A stretch of 64,000 bases of DNA from Hanleya hanleyi (Eukaryota; Mollusca; Polyplacophora; Lepidopleurida; Hanleyidae), in the NCBI GenBank assembly GCA_036873755.1, contig JAVTVY010019507.1, positions 1-64,000 on the forward strand, written 5' to 3'. The notes beneath the pieces were generated by a model that saw only the letters and a program-made list of their open reading frames with translations, had not been told where the DNA came from and did not search any database. Below are positions 1-12,500 of this stretch, one piece after another (within the stretch, counting starts at the first letter, position 1; every line of letters begins with the position of its first letter). A program made the translations under genes and the position numbers.

Positions 1-182
1 TGAGTAATTAGACTAAATGGTTAACTCTTGAGGGATCGTTTCTGGCAAATACCTAACACGCTCGAATGTTTCGGTTGACAACTTGAACTAAGGAGTTATA
101 CACTATAAAATTGTTGGTTTTTGGGATTCATGGTTAACCGAGATATTGTCTTGGATAATTCAAAGATCTCCTTGTTAAATAG

Positions 183-330
183 TAAGCGTCAGATCCGACA
201 TTCAATATTCAGCCGTCATCCACAAAAATTATATTTCCTGATCACTGGCCTGTATTCTTTAGTCGATTTTCATAGTATGTATCAGTCACGCTTTGATTGT
301 GACTGTTCGTTTGAACACCATGGAGATGTA
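183..330 (-). mobile_element. Decayed 3'-tail fragment of a Naiad-type PLE
   Basis: The sequence begins with the motif gcgtcagatccgacattca and later carries cagtcacgctttgattgtga. Both are diverged reverse complements of the 3' untranslated tail of the Naiad element at 22480-22880 (gacgcttgta terminus; caatcaaagcgtgactg). It is non-coding, and the short plus-strand reading frame over it is incidental. Boundaries are approximate. Confidence 0.5.
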
Positions 331-1098
331 AAACCATATTTACTTCTGGTTAAATTTTTTTTTTTTCTCTACATGTAGTATTGGATTATTCGAAAAACAA
401 TCTTGCAGTGAACAGAACTATTTTGGTGTTTTCGGGAATCTAATTACATCGGCATTTAACCTGCAAAACCGAAACATAAAAAAAACATGATAACCTGATC
501 CAGAGCCAGAATATCAATAATTCTAACACAAATCTTGGGGTTGTCGCTTATTCAGTGTAGTATGATTGAATATCAAAGGGAGACACCCAAGACTCATTTT
601 ATTATTCCTTTGTCTTGGCGGTGCCACTCAATATTCATTTCGACTTTTCTAAGAGTGTGCTATCTATTCACTGTATGGAGACCTAATTCAGCCAGTGTCC
701 CTTTCTCATGATAAACCGACCACGACTTGATCCTACTCACCATGTCACGAAGTCAAATGGATATATCAGTTTTCTTCCGTACGATCCCACCAACGCAACA
801 TGTTCTCCAGTGGTTTTGAATTCGATCAGTGTAATTCAAATATGCAAAACATTTTTCTTGGTCAACGTCGTTTTAGTTGGGGACACGTGTCATGCATAAC
901 TAGTCATTCCGAGGGAGAATTGTTCTTGTCGAGCGAATGAAGACAGACAGACAGACATTTATTCGGGCTGGAAAGACCGGATTGCACTGATATTTAAAGG
1001 ATACTGTTGGTGAGGATCGAAGTTTGTGATCTACGAAATATTCATCTGTGTGGAGGCAGGTGTTAAACTGTAGGTGTTAGGTGTATTAAATATATGAC
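331..1098. other. Intergenic, nothing recognised
   Basis: AT-rich sequence with no recognisable exon, RNA gene or repeat. The reading frame at 708-899 has no recognisable domain and I do not call it. Confidence 0.5.
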
Positions 1099-1650
1099 CA
1101 AATTGCAACATGCACATTTCCAGGGGGACAACTCCAGGGATAATATTGATAGTTGGTACAAGTCTCGCAGGTGCCAATCGCGTCAGCATTCTGTTCGCCG
1201 TACAGCTATTAGATCTTAGATTTCCGTAGGAGTTCTTTCAAATTCCGTCCTCTTCTGTATACACCGATCGGATGATGTTGGAATAATCGGCTGGTTTTGG
1301 AGTCAGTTCGCCGTACAGCTATTAGATCTTAGATTTCCGTAGGAGTTCTTTCAAATTCCGTCCTCTTCTGTATACACCGATCGGATGATGTTGGAATAAT
1401 CGGCTGGTTTTGGAGTCAGTCTGTATTATATGCCAGTATTTTTTAATAATTTTTATCAGCTGGCGTGATCCGGGTTGGAATGTTGTGATGAATCGCGTCG
1501 GCTTGGCAAATACCGGTTGTGATTGGTTATGTGTAGAAGTTTCGATCTCTCAGAGTGTTCAACCTCCATGAGTGCTTTCTCGAATTCACTCTGTTGGTAT
1601 CTCCTGAGTCTACGTTTATTTTTGAAGACTAACTTTCTCGTAGAGTTATC
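1099..1650 (-). mobile_element. Inverted partial copy (3' part) of the canonical PLE at 1741-4860
   Basis: Read on the minus strand this repeats the 3' coding part of the element found on the plus strand at 3290-3650, then continues into sequence matching 4763-4812. Head-to-head partial copies and pseudo-LTRs are a known outcome of PLE insertion. Relative to the plus copy it lacks the block 3648-4762. It contains a 113-bp direct duplication. The short minus-strand frame at 1456-1653 is the decayed tail of the reverse transcriptase. Confidence 0.75.
1194..1419. repeat. Perfect 113-bp tandem duplication (2 copies)
   Basis: Two back-to-back copies start at 1194 and 1307, each beginning ttcgccgtacagctattag and ending ggttttggagtcag. 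I see no differences between them. The plus-strand counterpart near 3480-3615 is single copy, so the duplication arose in or after the inverted copy. Confidence 0.85.
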
Positions 1651-1740
1651 CACGCGACCTTGATTGAGATGATTAGTATCCTGATATTCTATAACAAACG
1701 CCGCATATCAACTGCTTCGTCCTAACTCATTATAGACAGA

Positions 1741-2223
1741 ATGAAAAAAAGACGTTTACCTGGTAAACAGAGAAAACGCTACAAGAAGCAGAGACATATT
1801 TATTATGTCAATGTCAACCTCTCGAGATTGGTAATAGCCAAGACATATATTAGAAATATCTCAAGTCTGATGTTAACAGATAATGATAATATGTTTCTGA
1901 TATTCCGGGGATTATCATTCATTCCGACGACTAATATAAGAGAACGGGATATTGTAATAGATTTCGGACGAATGGCGAACGAGATGAGACGTACAGAGTT
2001 TTTCTCCGAGTTTCCATCAACGCACAGGCAACATCATCCATTTTATGTTAAGTCGGAATTCGTGGCACCACTAGCCTCCAATAGCATTGAAGATTACCTC
2101 CTATCTACGAGACTTGAGCTATCGTCACACGCCAAAGTACCACACAAAGACAACCTGTCAAACGGCGAACGCCAATCACTCAATAAATTGACATCAGATA
2201 AATGTGATTATCACTTCTGCTGA
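1741..2223 (+). pseudogene. Canonical PLE polyprotein, N-terminal region (broken)
   Basis: 160 codons. The start is lysine/arginine rich. It then carries features seen upstream of the reverse transcriptase in canonical Penelope-like polyproteins: an FRGLSFIPT block, an aromatic-basic HPFYVKSEF-like block, and an NGERQSLNKLTSDK block just before the first RT motif. The frame shifts near 2210, and the protein continues in another frame from about 2247. There is no sign of host exon structure. The identification rests on motif recall, not on a search. Confidence 0.6.
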
Positions 2224-2246
2224 CAAGAATAATATAACTGTAATTC

Positions 2247-3600
2247 TTGACAAGTTTATACACCAAGGAAGCAAATCGACAACAATATGACGGAATACAC
2301 TACGTCGAGATTGATTGTATTAATGTAAAAGAGATGCATAGAAAGGTGCTAAACCTTGTATGCAAACTTAAACAGGAAGAAGTGATGGGCAAGGACACCT
2401 ACAAATACCTGTATGATCCGCTACTCAAGATTAAAATTCCCCACATGTATTTGCTACCTAAGATTCATAAAATCACGCAAGTCCTGGAGACACTCGACCC
2501 GATTATCTCGCAATGCGACTCACCTACTTCGAAACTGGGGAGATACTTAGATTTCTTCCTGCTGCCTATTATTAAAAGGCAACATACCTATCTTGCGGAT
2601 ACTTCAAATTTCATTAATGAAATAGGAAGTATGCCCATCCCGAGCAGTGCTATCCTTGTTACATATGATATCACCTCGCTTTACACTAATCTGAGATTTG
2701 AAGAGATAGCCGCAGCCCTGAAGACTGATCTCACGACGAACAACGATATCGTATATGCACTTAAAAGGCCATCGATAGAATTACTGGTAGAAATAGCCAA
2801 CCTTATCCTGACAGAAAACGAATTTGCATTTAATGGTAAATATTACCGGCAAAACGTGGAAGCACCAATGGGGGCAATTCCTTCACCTGAGTTATGTGAT
2901 TCTGCTATTTATGGAGCGGTTCCCCTTGCGGCATAATATCCTGCTTCACAAACGATACCGGGACGATGGCTATTGGATTTATTGGTCTAGAAAAAGACGT
3001 ACGAGACTTCTTTGAGATAGCAAATAATGCCCATCCTCTGTTAAAGTTTACTTTCGAGATATCGGACAGATCTATCAGGTTTTTGGATACCGTAAAATTT
3101 AAAGGGGAGAGATTTGAACGCAGTGGTATTCTGGACATCAAGTGTCACACCAAGGCAACCGAAGCATACCAGTACCTACACCGAGAATCGGCCCATCCAC
3201 CCTCCTGCTTCAAATCCTTTATAAAAGGAGAGGCAATTAGATACGCAAGGAACTGCAACAATTCCAGTGACTTCTGCGAGAAAGCTAAAGTCTTCAAAAA
3301 TAAACTTAGACTCAGGGGATACGAACAGAGTGAAATCGAGAAAGCACTCATGGAGGTTGAACACTGAGAGATCGAAACTTCTACACATAACCAATCACAG
3401 CCGGTACTTGTCAAGCCGACGCGATTCATCACAACATTCCAACCCGGATCACGCCAGCTGATAAAAATTATTAAAAAATGCTGGCATATAATACAGACTG
3501 ACTCCAAAACCAGCCGATTATTCCAACATCATCCGATCGGTGTATACAGAAGAGGACGGAATTTAAAAGAATTCCTACGGAAATCTAAGATCTAATAGCT
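2247..3600 (+). pseudogene. Canonical PLE reverse transcriptase, frameshifted
   Basis: RT motifs lie in PLE order. MYLLPKIHK is near 2446-2472, and the palm motif VTYDITSLYTN near 2656-2690 holds the first catalytic Asp. The motif B region APMGAIPSPELCD is near 2860-2900, and RYRDDG near 2957-2974 is the catalytic Asp pair. These are spread over at least three frames, with shifts near 2930, 2980 and 3365. Downstream are the FLDT and KATEAYQYLHRES blocks and a YRRGRNLKEFL connector (about 3540-3590) that precedes the zinc-binding part in this family. No intact product is possible. Confidence 0.75.
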
Positions 3601-3647
3601 GTACGGCGAACAGAATGCTGACGCGATTGGCACCTGCGAGACTTGTA

Positions 3648-4762
3648 TCATCTTAGATAACTATACTTGACTGAGGCTTTGAGGTACATTAGTACACATC
3701 TATAAAGATGCGCTAGCATACTCATATATACGTAAAACTCGGGCTACTGTAGGGTCAGGACACACCGAGAAAGTGGGATCTTCTCGTACAAATTGGCCGA
3801 TAATGCTAAATTTATGTCAGGTAAATGAAGTTTAGCAGCTTTTTTATTAGAAACACTAATGTTTTAATACATTAGAATGATTAGCGATTACCATCTATCA
3901 CATTCATCGCAAATATTTTGTCCCGTTCTGCCTCTTTCACAAAAAGCTCAAATTTAACCAATTTCTTGAAAATGGGGGGTGGGGTAATATTCTCAGTCAT
4001 TGCTCGGTTACACGAACCTATTGTCCGATCATTCCAATTTTGAGGAGAAGCGCACATGTTTGCGCAAATTTAGATATCCTGATAAGATAGTTTGGTTGCT
4101 TAGAGAACATACTGTAGTAAATTTACTAAAATTTGAAAAATCAAACATGCAGGAAAAATCTCCATTTTCTGAACGTTTTCTTACATTGCATCCAGTAATC
4201 CAGTAGATACATTAGAACACTCAGAACTGTTCACACCTTTTAACCACGCCTAGTGGCTATAAAAAGACGCATAACGCGATAGTCAGAATGAACATGCATC
4301 CCAGTTATGAATGATTTTGTGAAACTAGTAGTTTTTTGGCAAATTTATTCGAAATCCCGCACCGACAACTCCTGCACACACCTGCAAGCTGACAACCGGT
4401 CAGAAAAGATGCACAGTGATCCTATTTATGCAATAGAAATGGTTGTTCGTATGCAGGAGAAAATGTTTACGGGGCGCTAAACTAAGCCACTTTTTCATAT
4501 TGGGCCATCTGACTAACAATATGAATCATGAAATCGAAGTTTTACAAGATTAGACAATACATCCAAACCGTGATGTGAAACAGATGCAGTCGTCTCTATT
4601 CTCTACATAACACGATAAATCGGTCAAGACGGGCAGGAATGGGTTTTCCTGGAACAGGTCAAGCCGCAATCTGGGAAAGGAATTTTAAGCTTGAGTAATG
4701 CAACTGTACGAACACGCTGTTTCATAAGAAGCTGAAGTTGACATCACTGTGTTAATACTTGA
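3648..4762. mobile_element. About 1.1-kb unclassified insertion inside the PLE
   Basis: The inverted copy (1099-1650) runs without a break from the sequence matching 3647 into the sequence matching 4763, so this block is an insertion in the plus-strand copy. It is flanked by TGTA on the left (about 3644-3647) and TGTA on the right (4763-4766), consistent with a 4-bp target duplication. It has no convincing terminal inverted repeat and no reading frame with a recognisable domain. A deletion from the inverted copy is the alternative. Confidence 0.6.
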
Positions 4763-4860
4763 TGTACCAACTGTCAATATTATCCCCGGAAATGTGCATG
4801 TTGCAATTTGAGGCTCTACTTAGACACAGTTGTACTCTCAAAAGTAATGCTCATATTATA
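4763..4860 (+). pseudogene. Cysteine-rich tail of the canonical PLE, displaced by the insertion
   Basis: About 50 bp matches the reverse complement of 1099-1150. Read in frame with the sequence left of the insertion, this part is rich in cysteines (C-x2-C and CC pairs). That is what the zinc-binding linker before the C-terminal endonuclease of canonical PLEs looks like. No GIY-YIG domain follows, so the element is 3' truncated. Confidence 0.5.
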
Positions 4861-5549
4861 AATAACCTGGGCTGTCAAAACTTTTGAAACAATGCTATAT
4901 CAAAGTGATAAAGTGAGACTTGGCCTTTACATAGTATAATGGATGTCAACCGCAGCTGTTGGATAATGAGAACGTTTGCAGTGATATTTTAGAAAACTGT
5001 TCATAAGTGGCATATTGCATTTCACTCGAGTCGACACACTTTTACACAACAATTGTAGAGAGCTAATTTTGTAGATTTATACCAATCTGATGTATTAATC
5101 CTCAGTACCAAACATTCTGTCGATAAACTTATCCCCTCTGGTACCATATCGATGCATCTCTGTGGATCACAAGTAAGGCAGGAGGATTGAATACTTTGAA
5201 TCATCCAGGCGATAAAATTAATAACAAATAGCCAAACTGATCAAATGGAAAATAAAATGAGTTTGCGATCTTACGTTGGTTGTTTACCAAAGGACCTTCA
5301 ACGGAGATTAGTGAAAATAGTTACTGCCGAGACCGGTAATGGACTAGAGGCATGGTATGATTATTCACAACGACGACTCCGGCTTTGAAGACAGTTCTCT
5401 GGGCAAAGCTAATTTCAGTTGTGAGTAACAATGAAGGACAGTCTGTGGTACACTGTTGGTTTAAACACTATATTTATTCACAAAGGCTGGTACACTGTTT
5501 CGAGAAGGGTGAAAAGTTCGCTCCGAAATGTTTCTTAGACCAAAATTTC
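4861..5549. other. Intergenic, nothing recognised
   Basis: No exon, RNA gene or repeat recognised. Short frames at 5022-5204 and 5385-5567 show no domain. Confidence 0.5.
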
Positions 5550-6184
5550 TCATTCAGCTCTCGTTGACTTTACGAGAAAGGAGATGATTACAATTTCGAC
5601 ATCGTGGACTATCCCTTTCTGGACAGTTATATTCAAGTGGAACCTTCATATAGCGTATACATAGTTTGCCTTGTAGCATTTTCTAGATCCTGTGTTGAAT
5701 GTGACAATTTCAATCAATGTCTCAAAACATTATTGCAGAAACCCATAAAATAAGGCTATACCACTAAGCGCTACCCAAATTTGAATAAACATATCGCATA
5801 CTGATAGCACAATACGAGCGTATCGTGCAAGATCTGTGGCGTTACGATTCGTAACTTGTATCTAATTCCGCAGAACCAGGGCCTAGGGTCCATACGAACT
5901 CATGTATTTCAAGATCCTTATGGTCTTCGCAATCAAAGCGTGACTGAGATACATCGTACTCTAGATAATGACTTTACAACGAAACTCGATATTATTGGAA
6001 CATCATGATGTCTTGCCGACTGTTTATCGCCCCTCTCTTGTAGGAAAGTAGCCTATTATTATAAATAAATTTGTTTTATTTAGTGCTATTACTGATATTT
6101 GAATTAGGTCTGTGGATTATGGACGCAAAAATTCTTTACCGGACGACGGATGAATAATGAATGACGAACGAGACGCTTGTATTG
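5550..6184 (+). mobile_element. Decayed 5'-truncated Naiad PLE copy
   Basis: It matches the last ~90 codons of the reverse transcriptase and the whole 3' tail of the Naiad element, ending at gagacgcttgta. The coding part has several stop codons (for example in cccataaaataaggc), so it is an old copy. It is more diverged than the copies at 7341 and 12501. Confidence 0.8.
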
Positions 6185-6219
6185 TTAATCGTTTAGGAAT
6201 ATTTTTATTATTTTTGCTC

Positions 6220-7070
6220 CATGCTTTCGATAATTTGAACCGTAATCCACCATTTCTGTTTATGAATGGTTTCTCTGTTTTCAAAATATTTCGAAATATT
6301 GAGCTTCTCGGTCGACAATAAATACATCATTTGTTTTGAAAGTGTGTCCACTGGAACATAAGTATGTGATCACAGTCGAGTCGTTCCCGTTACTATCTGG
6401 TTTACGGTGTTGAGTCATCCGTTTGTGTAGAGGTTTTTGAATCTCGCCTGTATAACGGTCAACACAGGTAGCGTCCTGGCATTGATGCCTTGCATAATGT
6501 GATTCTGTTTCTCTTTTGCTGGTTTGTCCTTATGGTCAACAATAATTTGTCTAAAGGAATAGGTTGATTTGAAATATGTTTGCACATCATATTCTCGGAA
6601 AATTCGGTTGATACTCTCCGGAAGATCCTGTACATAGGGAATCGTACATTTGACTTTGGGGTATCTGTACTCGTTGTGGTTTTGTTTCCGGTCTTATGAG
6701 CTCTTTGGAATGTTCATTGCTCATATTCACGAACTATAACGCCTTTTTGCACATGGGTTATCTCATTAGCTTTATCTTCGGTCTATGTAATGAGACGTGG
6801 GCTCTGTTGGACAATGTTTTGATACTCTCCGTTTGTGAAATAACGGGTGGTTGGAATGAAAGTGTAGATACTGCTCAATATGCGTAGATGTGAATTGATC
6901 CGTTGATTGTGAATTGATCCGTTGATTGTGAATTGATCCGTTGATTGTGAATTGATCCGTTGCCTTGGACAGTTCAAATGTTGGAAAAAATGTAGATGTT
7001 GATTTTAACAAACGTGTCATCCACATAACGTAGCCAGTAAGGGAGCTAGTTATTGCAGTATCTCGAGGGG
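6220..7070 (-). pseudogene. Canonical PLE fragment: RT motif C to C-terminal GIY-YIG endonuclease
   Basis: The minus strand encodes, in broken frames, a YVDDTFVKI catalytic motif (near 7010-7030), then a THxxQYLHFxSNHPLxHKR block (near 6810-6890), then an EITHVQK block. The endonuclease end (about 6280-6480) follows, with a cysteine pair, YTGE in place of the usual YxGE, a KxxHKRMxQHRK block, an SGHTF block and a VDREAQYFE block. RT followed by C-terminal GIY-YIG is the canonical PLE order, opposite to the Naiad copies nearby. Multiple stops and frameshifts mark it as dead. Confidence 0.75.
6891..6963. repeat. 19-bp tandem repeat (about 3.8 copies) inside the PLE fragment
   Basis: Units of tgaattgatccgttgattg start at 6891, 6910, 6929 and 6948. 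It lies within the RT coding stretch of the minus-strand PLE and expands a short coding segment that normally separates motif C from the QYLHF block. Confidence 0.85.
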
Positions 7071-7340
7071 TCATGGCTCGGCTCTTCAAATTTACACAAT
7101 ACATATGCAACTGGTGATTAATTACAAGCTTATTCAAGTTGACAAATTCAAGTTAATACAATATGTTTTAAAGGGTTATAGTTAGGCATACACATGCGTA
7201 TTCTGAAGCCCATGAGCCTCTTGTCTCCTTTGGGGCCCTGTCGAAGTATCGCAGTCGACCAATAGTAATCAATAAGCACATAAACCAGAATGAACTCTCT
7301 ATATATGATTTCAAATATGAATATAGTTGACAAATAGTTG

Positions 7341-8024
7341 ATTACAATTTCGACATCGTAAACTATCCCTTTCTGGATAGTAATATTCCAGTGGGACTTG
7401 CATATGGCGTATACATATCTCGCTTAGTAGCATTTACTAGATCCTGTGTTAAATGTGATGATTTTAATCAACGTCACAAAACATTGTTGCAGAAACTTAT
7501 AAAACAGGGCTATTCCACCAAGCGCCTCCACTCAAAGTTTCTCAAATTTGGCGATACATATCGCATGCTGATAGCAAAATACGAACGTAGCGTGCAAGAT
7601 CTATGGCGCTACGTTTCGTAACTTGTGTCTAATTCCGCTTAACCCGGGGCTAGGGGCCGTATGAACCCATGTACTTCAAGATCCTCATGGTACTCATATG
7701 AACAGTCACAATCAAAGCGTGACTGAGATACATCATTCTTTAGATGACGACTTTACAACGAATATTATGGATTAAGAATACTGATCAGCGATACGGATTT
7801 GATATTTTTGGAACATCATGATGTCTTGCCGGCATCATTGAAAACTGTTGACCGCTTCTCTCTTGCAGGAAACAAGCCTATGTTTATGTATACTATGATT
7901 GTCTTTTTGAATGTGGTGCTAATACTGTTATGTGGAAAATGGAATAGGTCTTTGGATTATGGACGCGGATATTCTCTAATGGACGACGGCTGGATTATGA
8001 ATGACGGACTAGACGCTTGTAATT
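7341..8024 (+). mobile_element. 5'-truncated Naiad PLE copy
   Basis: It is nearly identical to 22196-22880 of the Naiad element. The end of the RT reading frame is open (stop at 7619-7621, protein ending WRYVS) and is followed by about 400 bp of 3' tail ending gacgcttgta. The close match implies recent mobility. The upstream junction at about 7340 falls inside the coding region, typical of 5' truncation. Confidence 0.9.
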
Positions 8025-9239
8025 TAAACGTTCTAAAACTCTTACCATAACAAATCGTTCGAAATGTACTTGTAAAGAGTTCCCGTTAATATTGCGACTT
8101 GTTGTGCATGGGAATTAGACCCTTACAGACAAATCGAAAGTTTTCGAAGACACGACGACGGACTTACACATATAGCAACGAAACAACATGGGAAAGAGAA
8201 AAACGTACATGGGAGATGAGATTGGAAGGCAGGCTTGTGCTTTAACTGGGTGATGACCACATCCCTCTCATCCTGATAGACAAAATGGGATTGGAGTCAA
8301 CACAGAGATTGCAGAGTCAATGTGAAATTGGGACAAAAAGTGTCCGGGCTGTCAATTAATGCTGAATCGCCAGCGATGCTGCCGTGTATGTACAACAATG
8401 AAATGTTAAACGATTACATGAACCTTAGCATTCCAATCAGAAAATAGCATTTCGATATTGACGTTCAAACAGTCTCGTCCATATTGATTAACCATCCAAT
8501 CGTCTTAACAAATCATCTACGAACGAGAGAAACACCTTCAAATACCGAGGCGAAGCAAGATTGACAATGGAAATCATTTGGAGCAAGTAGATCTTTATCG
8601 AATGGGCAAAAATACTTGAAATGATTTGGAGTGCATAGAAATAAGATTGAAATGATTTGGAGTGCATAGGAATAAGATAGGTGTTCCAAATGATTCCATG
8701 CAGAAGACTTTGGTGTCGTAAATAAGTTCAGGATCTTGTAAGATTTAAACGGTTTGATTATGTTTAGTCAGTGTGCTTATCGTCGCTGTCTTGAACGAGA
8801 CGCTGTTTTAATACAGTTTAAGCTAGCTTTGTAAGATTAAAGAACTGCAATGACTAGTCACACGGCTTGAAATTACAGTGAATTTGAGGAAGCACATTCT
8901 CAATTTTGTACATGAAGATCACCGAGCAGTATGCAAGATAAAACATTAGAACGAAAGATGAGGGCTGCATAAAACTTAACAACAATTAGAATACAATGCG
9001 ACATTAGGATTTAGACAATGCATCTCTATTGTCATAGATTATGACATGTTGGCATAGTACACATGTCTATTCCTGATGCCGATATGCTATAAGCTCACCG
9101 TCTTGTAAGAGTACCGGTCAACCAGTTTGTGGCATAACTGGTGAAAATGTTAACTATGATTCATCCAAATGCAAGTTTTACAAATCAGACGAAAGGGGAA
9201 GAAACCCAAACCGAGAAATAATCATTTTTACCAATGATA
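8025..9239. other. Intergenic, nothing recognised
   Basis: AT-rich, with a short local repetition of a gaaatgatttggagtgcatag-like phrase near 8615-8670. No gene or RNA recognised. Confidence 0.5.
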
Positions 9240-9845
9240 TCAACGCTCTCCAGAAGACTATACTGTGAAGTCAGTTAGCTCTGTCAGTATGTCGGCACCT
9301 CTTCTCTTATATGCGTTGTAATTTTGATCTGTATATTGCGAGATTCTGCTGGTGGACATTTCATCCCCGAGGCCCGCCCCTGTACAGACCTTTTGTTCTT
9401 TGATATATGCTGGCATTGTGGGAAGTTGATGCTCGGTCGACATCGGGCCTTACAGACTAGTCTTTTGTGTTAAATGCCGTCATTTTCATCTGACGACAAC
9501 ATAGCTCACCAATCCCCAGTGTATGAGTTGTCACAGCGACACAGCTCATCATTTACCAATATACGAGTTGTCAGAGCATTTCCATCATAGCTCTCTAGAT
9601 TTGTATCTAATACCGCTTATGCAAGTGCTAGGGGCCGTGTGGTCATGTCATCCAAGTTGCCACATGAACAGGTACAATACAAGCGTACCTGAGACACAAC
9701 ACATATCACGAATCGTTAGATTCTTGGCATGTGCTTTAGAATAGGTTAAACAGAAGACAATACTGTGAAGTCATGTGGCTCTGTCAGTATGTCGGTACCA
9801 CTTCCCACTTCCCTTATATGCGTTATAATTTCTCCTCGGGTTTGT
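9240..9845 (+). repeat. PLE-tail-related repeat, family B, copy 1
   Basis: It shares the block tgtatctaataccgctta and the phrases ggggccgtgtggtcatgtca and cagaagactatactgtgaag with the blocks at 10240 and 11906. The first phrase parallels the Naiad tail just after its stop codon (tgtctaattccgcttaaccc), so this is probably the tail of a related but distinct element. The cagaagac...gtcggcacctcttc phrase occurs at both its ends, suggesting partial tandem duplication. Not coding. Confidence 0.55.
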
Positions 9846-10239
9846 TTATTTGCACTTATCTACGACTTAGTCACAAATATAATCATTTACTTCATATCCA
9901 GAAACGGATTCGCATGATAAAATATGGCCTACTACTTCTGAAGTTGGTGTTTATATGAAATAGTAACCAGCAGGTCGATGTATGCATCCAATATTGGTGA
10001 AGTTACCACGTTCTCAGTGACTGTCTACATCGCCTCCCCTGCTCAGAGGAAGTAATACCAAAAGCCTCCCCCCCCCACACACAAAAACTGCAGTTCTTCT
10101 CCTCGAACCGCAGCGATATTTTATGAAAGCAAAGCTGTGAACTCAACTGATCTGTTATGTTCCGACGGTGGCGCCCTCTGTCAATTTTATATGTTCATTT
10201 GACCTCAGCATTCTCACCCGGCTTTTGCCTTCCATCGAA

Positions 10240-10730
10240 ATGTTCGCATTGCTTCCCCGATGCCCGCCCCCTGTACAGACCTTTTGGTCTTTGATATATG
10301 TTGGCATTTGTGGGAAGTTGATGCTTGGTCGACATCGGGCCTTACAGACTAGTCTTTTGTGTTAAATGCCGTCATTTTCATTTGACGACGATACAACTCA
10401 ACAACCACCACTGTACGAATTGTCACAGCGACACAGCTCACCAATTACCAATATACGAGTTATCAGAGCATTTCCATCATAGCTCTCCAGATTTGTATCT
10501 AATACCGCTTATGTCGGTGCTAGCGGCTGTGTGGTCATGTCATCCAAGTTGCCACATGAACAGGTACAATAAACACGTATAACGAATCTGTAGATTCTTG
10601 GTATGTGCTTATGTGCTTTAGAAAAGGTTAACCAGAAGACTATATTGTGAAGCCATGTGACTGTCAAGTATGTCGGCACCTCTTCCCACTTCCCTTATAT
10701 GTGTTGTAATTCTACCGGCAGTGACATTTC
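10240..10730 (+). repeat. PLE-tail-related repeat, family B, copy 2
   Basis: It aligns to copy 1 from the gcccgccccctgtacagacc phrase through tgtcggcacctcttcccact. It differs mainly by a short deletion near 10575. Non-coding; the open frame across it is incidental. Confidence 0.55.
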
Positions 10731-11176
10731 ACACATGAATCATTCACAGCATTATTCTTCCCCATCATGTTCGACATTTACCGGGTATCGAAGAAACGTC
10801 TAATCTACCATGAAACACCCTGCTGCTCTTCATTATCTCCACCCCAGGACTGCTAGAAATGCGCAATGAAGAAGTTAACCATTAAAGCGGAAACAAAATT
10901 TCACGTACGCAGTTCGTAACGTGGCATTACTTCTACTATCAAACTAAAGCATTGACAAACACTCCCAATAATATTACCCAAAGGATTTGCAAGAAAATGC
11001 TATCGGTTATCATGGTTACATGGAATTCATACCAAGTTCTTGGATTAGATGATTGCACTATATGACTAACACAAATTGACCTAGTCCTGTTTCTTTTTTA
11101 ACCTCGCATTTGTGGAACAATGATGGACTTTGCACGAAATAGATGTACAACATCGTAGTAAAACGATGTACAATGA

Positions 11177-11905
11177 TACAAGCGTCTATTACGTCATTCA
11201 GTATTCATACGTTGTCCATTAAAAAACTTCCGCGTGCATAATCCTAGGCCAAGATCTAATTCGTATACAACCATTAGCACCAAAAAGAATGAAAAGAAAA
11301 CAGTCCTAGTATACATAAACATAGGCTAGTTTTCTGCAAGAGAGAAGCAGTCAACAGATTCCATTGATGACAGCAAGACATCTTGATGTTCTAAATATCA
11401 AATCTTGATGTTCTAAATATCAAATCTCCATCGCTGATCAGTATTCTTAATCCGTATGATATAAGTCTTTATCTAGAGAATGTTTCTCGGGGACGCTTCG
11501 AATGTGCTTGTTCATATGGACACCATGAGGACCTGTCACGTACATGGGATTCATATGACCCCTGTTCCAGGATTGAGCAGAATTTGGCGTAAAGTACTAA
11601 AGGTAACGCCAAAGATCTTGCACGCTGCGCTCGTATTTTACTAACAGCATGAATCGCCAAGTTTGAGAAACTTTGAGTGGATGCACTTGGTAATAAAACC
11701 CTGTTTTACATGTTTTTGTAATATTGTTTGGTGACGTTGATTAGAATCGTCACATTTTACAGAGGATCCAGCAAATGCTCCTAGGCGAGATATGTATACG
11801 CCATATGCTGGACCCACTGGAATCTTACTGTCCAGAAACGCATGGTTGAGATGTCGAAATTGTCGAAAATTGTAATCATCTCTCTTGTAAAGTCGACGAG
11901 AGGCC
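11177..11905 (-). mobile_element. 5'-truncated Naiad PLE copy on the minus strand
   Basis: The 3' tail terminus (tacaagcgtct...) is at 11177. The RT end is encoded from about 11905 down to 11590 and includes KRDDYNF and PVGPAYGVYISRL blocks, with frame damage. It meets family B copy 3 head to head at 11905/11906, an inverted arrangement typical of PLE insertions. A 26-bp direct duplication (atcttgatgttctaaatatca) lies near 11385-11430. Confidence 0.85.
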
Positions 11906-12255
11906 GTCATTTTCATCTGACGACGATACAGCTCACCAATCTTCAGTGTACGAGTTGTCACGGCGAAACAGCTCACCAATTACCAATATATGAGTTGTCA
12001 GAGCATTTCCATTATAGCTCTCTAGATTTGTATCTAATACCGTTTATGCCGGTGCTAGGGGCCGTGTGGTCATGTCATCCAAGTTGCCACATGAACAGGT
12101 ACAATAAAAGCGTGCCTGAGATACAACGCATATCACGAATCGTTAGATTTTTGGTACGTGCTTTCGAATAGTTTAACCGGAAGACTATACTGCGAAGTCA
12201 TGTGGCTCTGTCAGTATGTCGGAACCTCTTCCCACTTCCCTTATGTGTTGTAATT
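11906..12255 (+). repeat. PLE-tail-related repeat, family B, copy 3
   Basis: It runs from gccgtcattttcatctgacg through tgtcggaacctcttcccact and aligns with copies 1 and 2. It is placed directly against the minus-strand Naiad copy, so the two may have inserted as one inverted unit. Confidence 0.55.
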
Positions 12256-12500
12256 ACATGTACCAAACAACCGCTTTTCTTTTGTAAGAAACTAGCATGT
12301 GTTATTTTTACCACACATTTCTATTTGTATGACAACCGTGTATCTACTTGAATCCTTGTTTGTTACATTCAATGTGTAATCCTAAACAACTCATGAAGGG
12401 TTAGCCTCTCATGCTGATGTTAATCCGTTGCTGGGAAAAGTTGGAATATCTTCTAATCAGTAAATCATAACGAACTGAAATCGAAGCGAAGCGTGCTATA

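Noticed and set aside
11842..12171. 109-codon plus-strand frame with SCHGETAHQLPIYELSEHF
   Set aside because: The same peptide appears in copies at 9523 and 10325 only because the underlying repeat is shared; it has frameshifts between copies and starts inside an antisense Naiad fragment.
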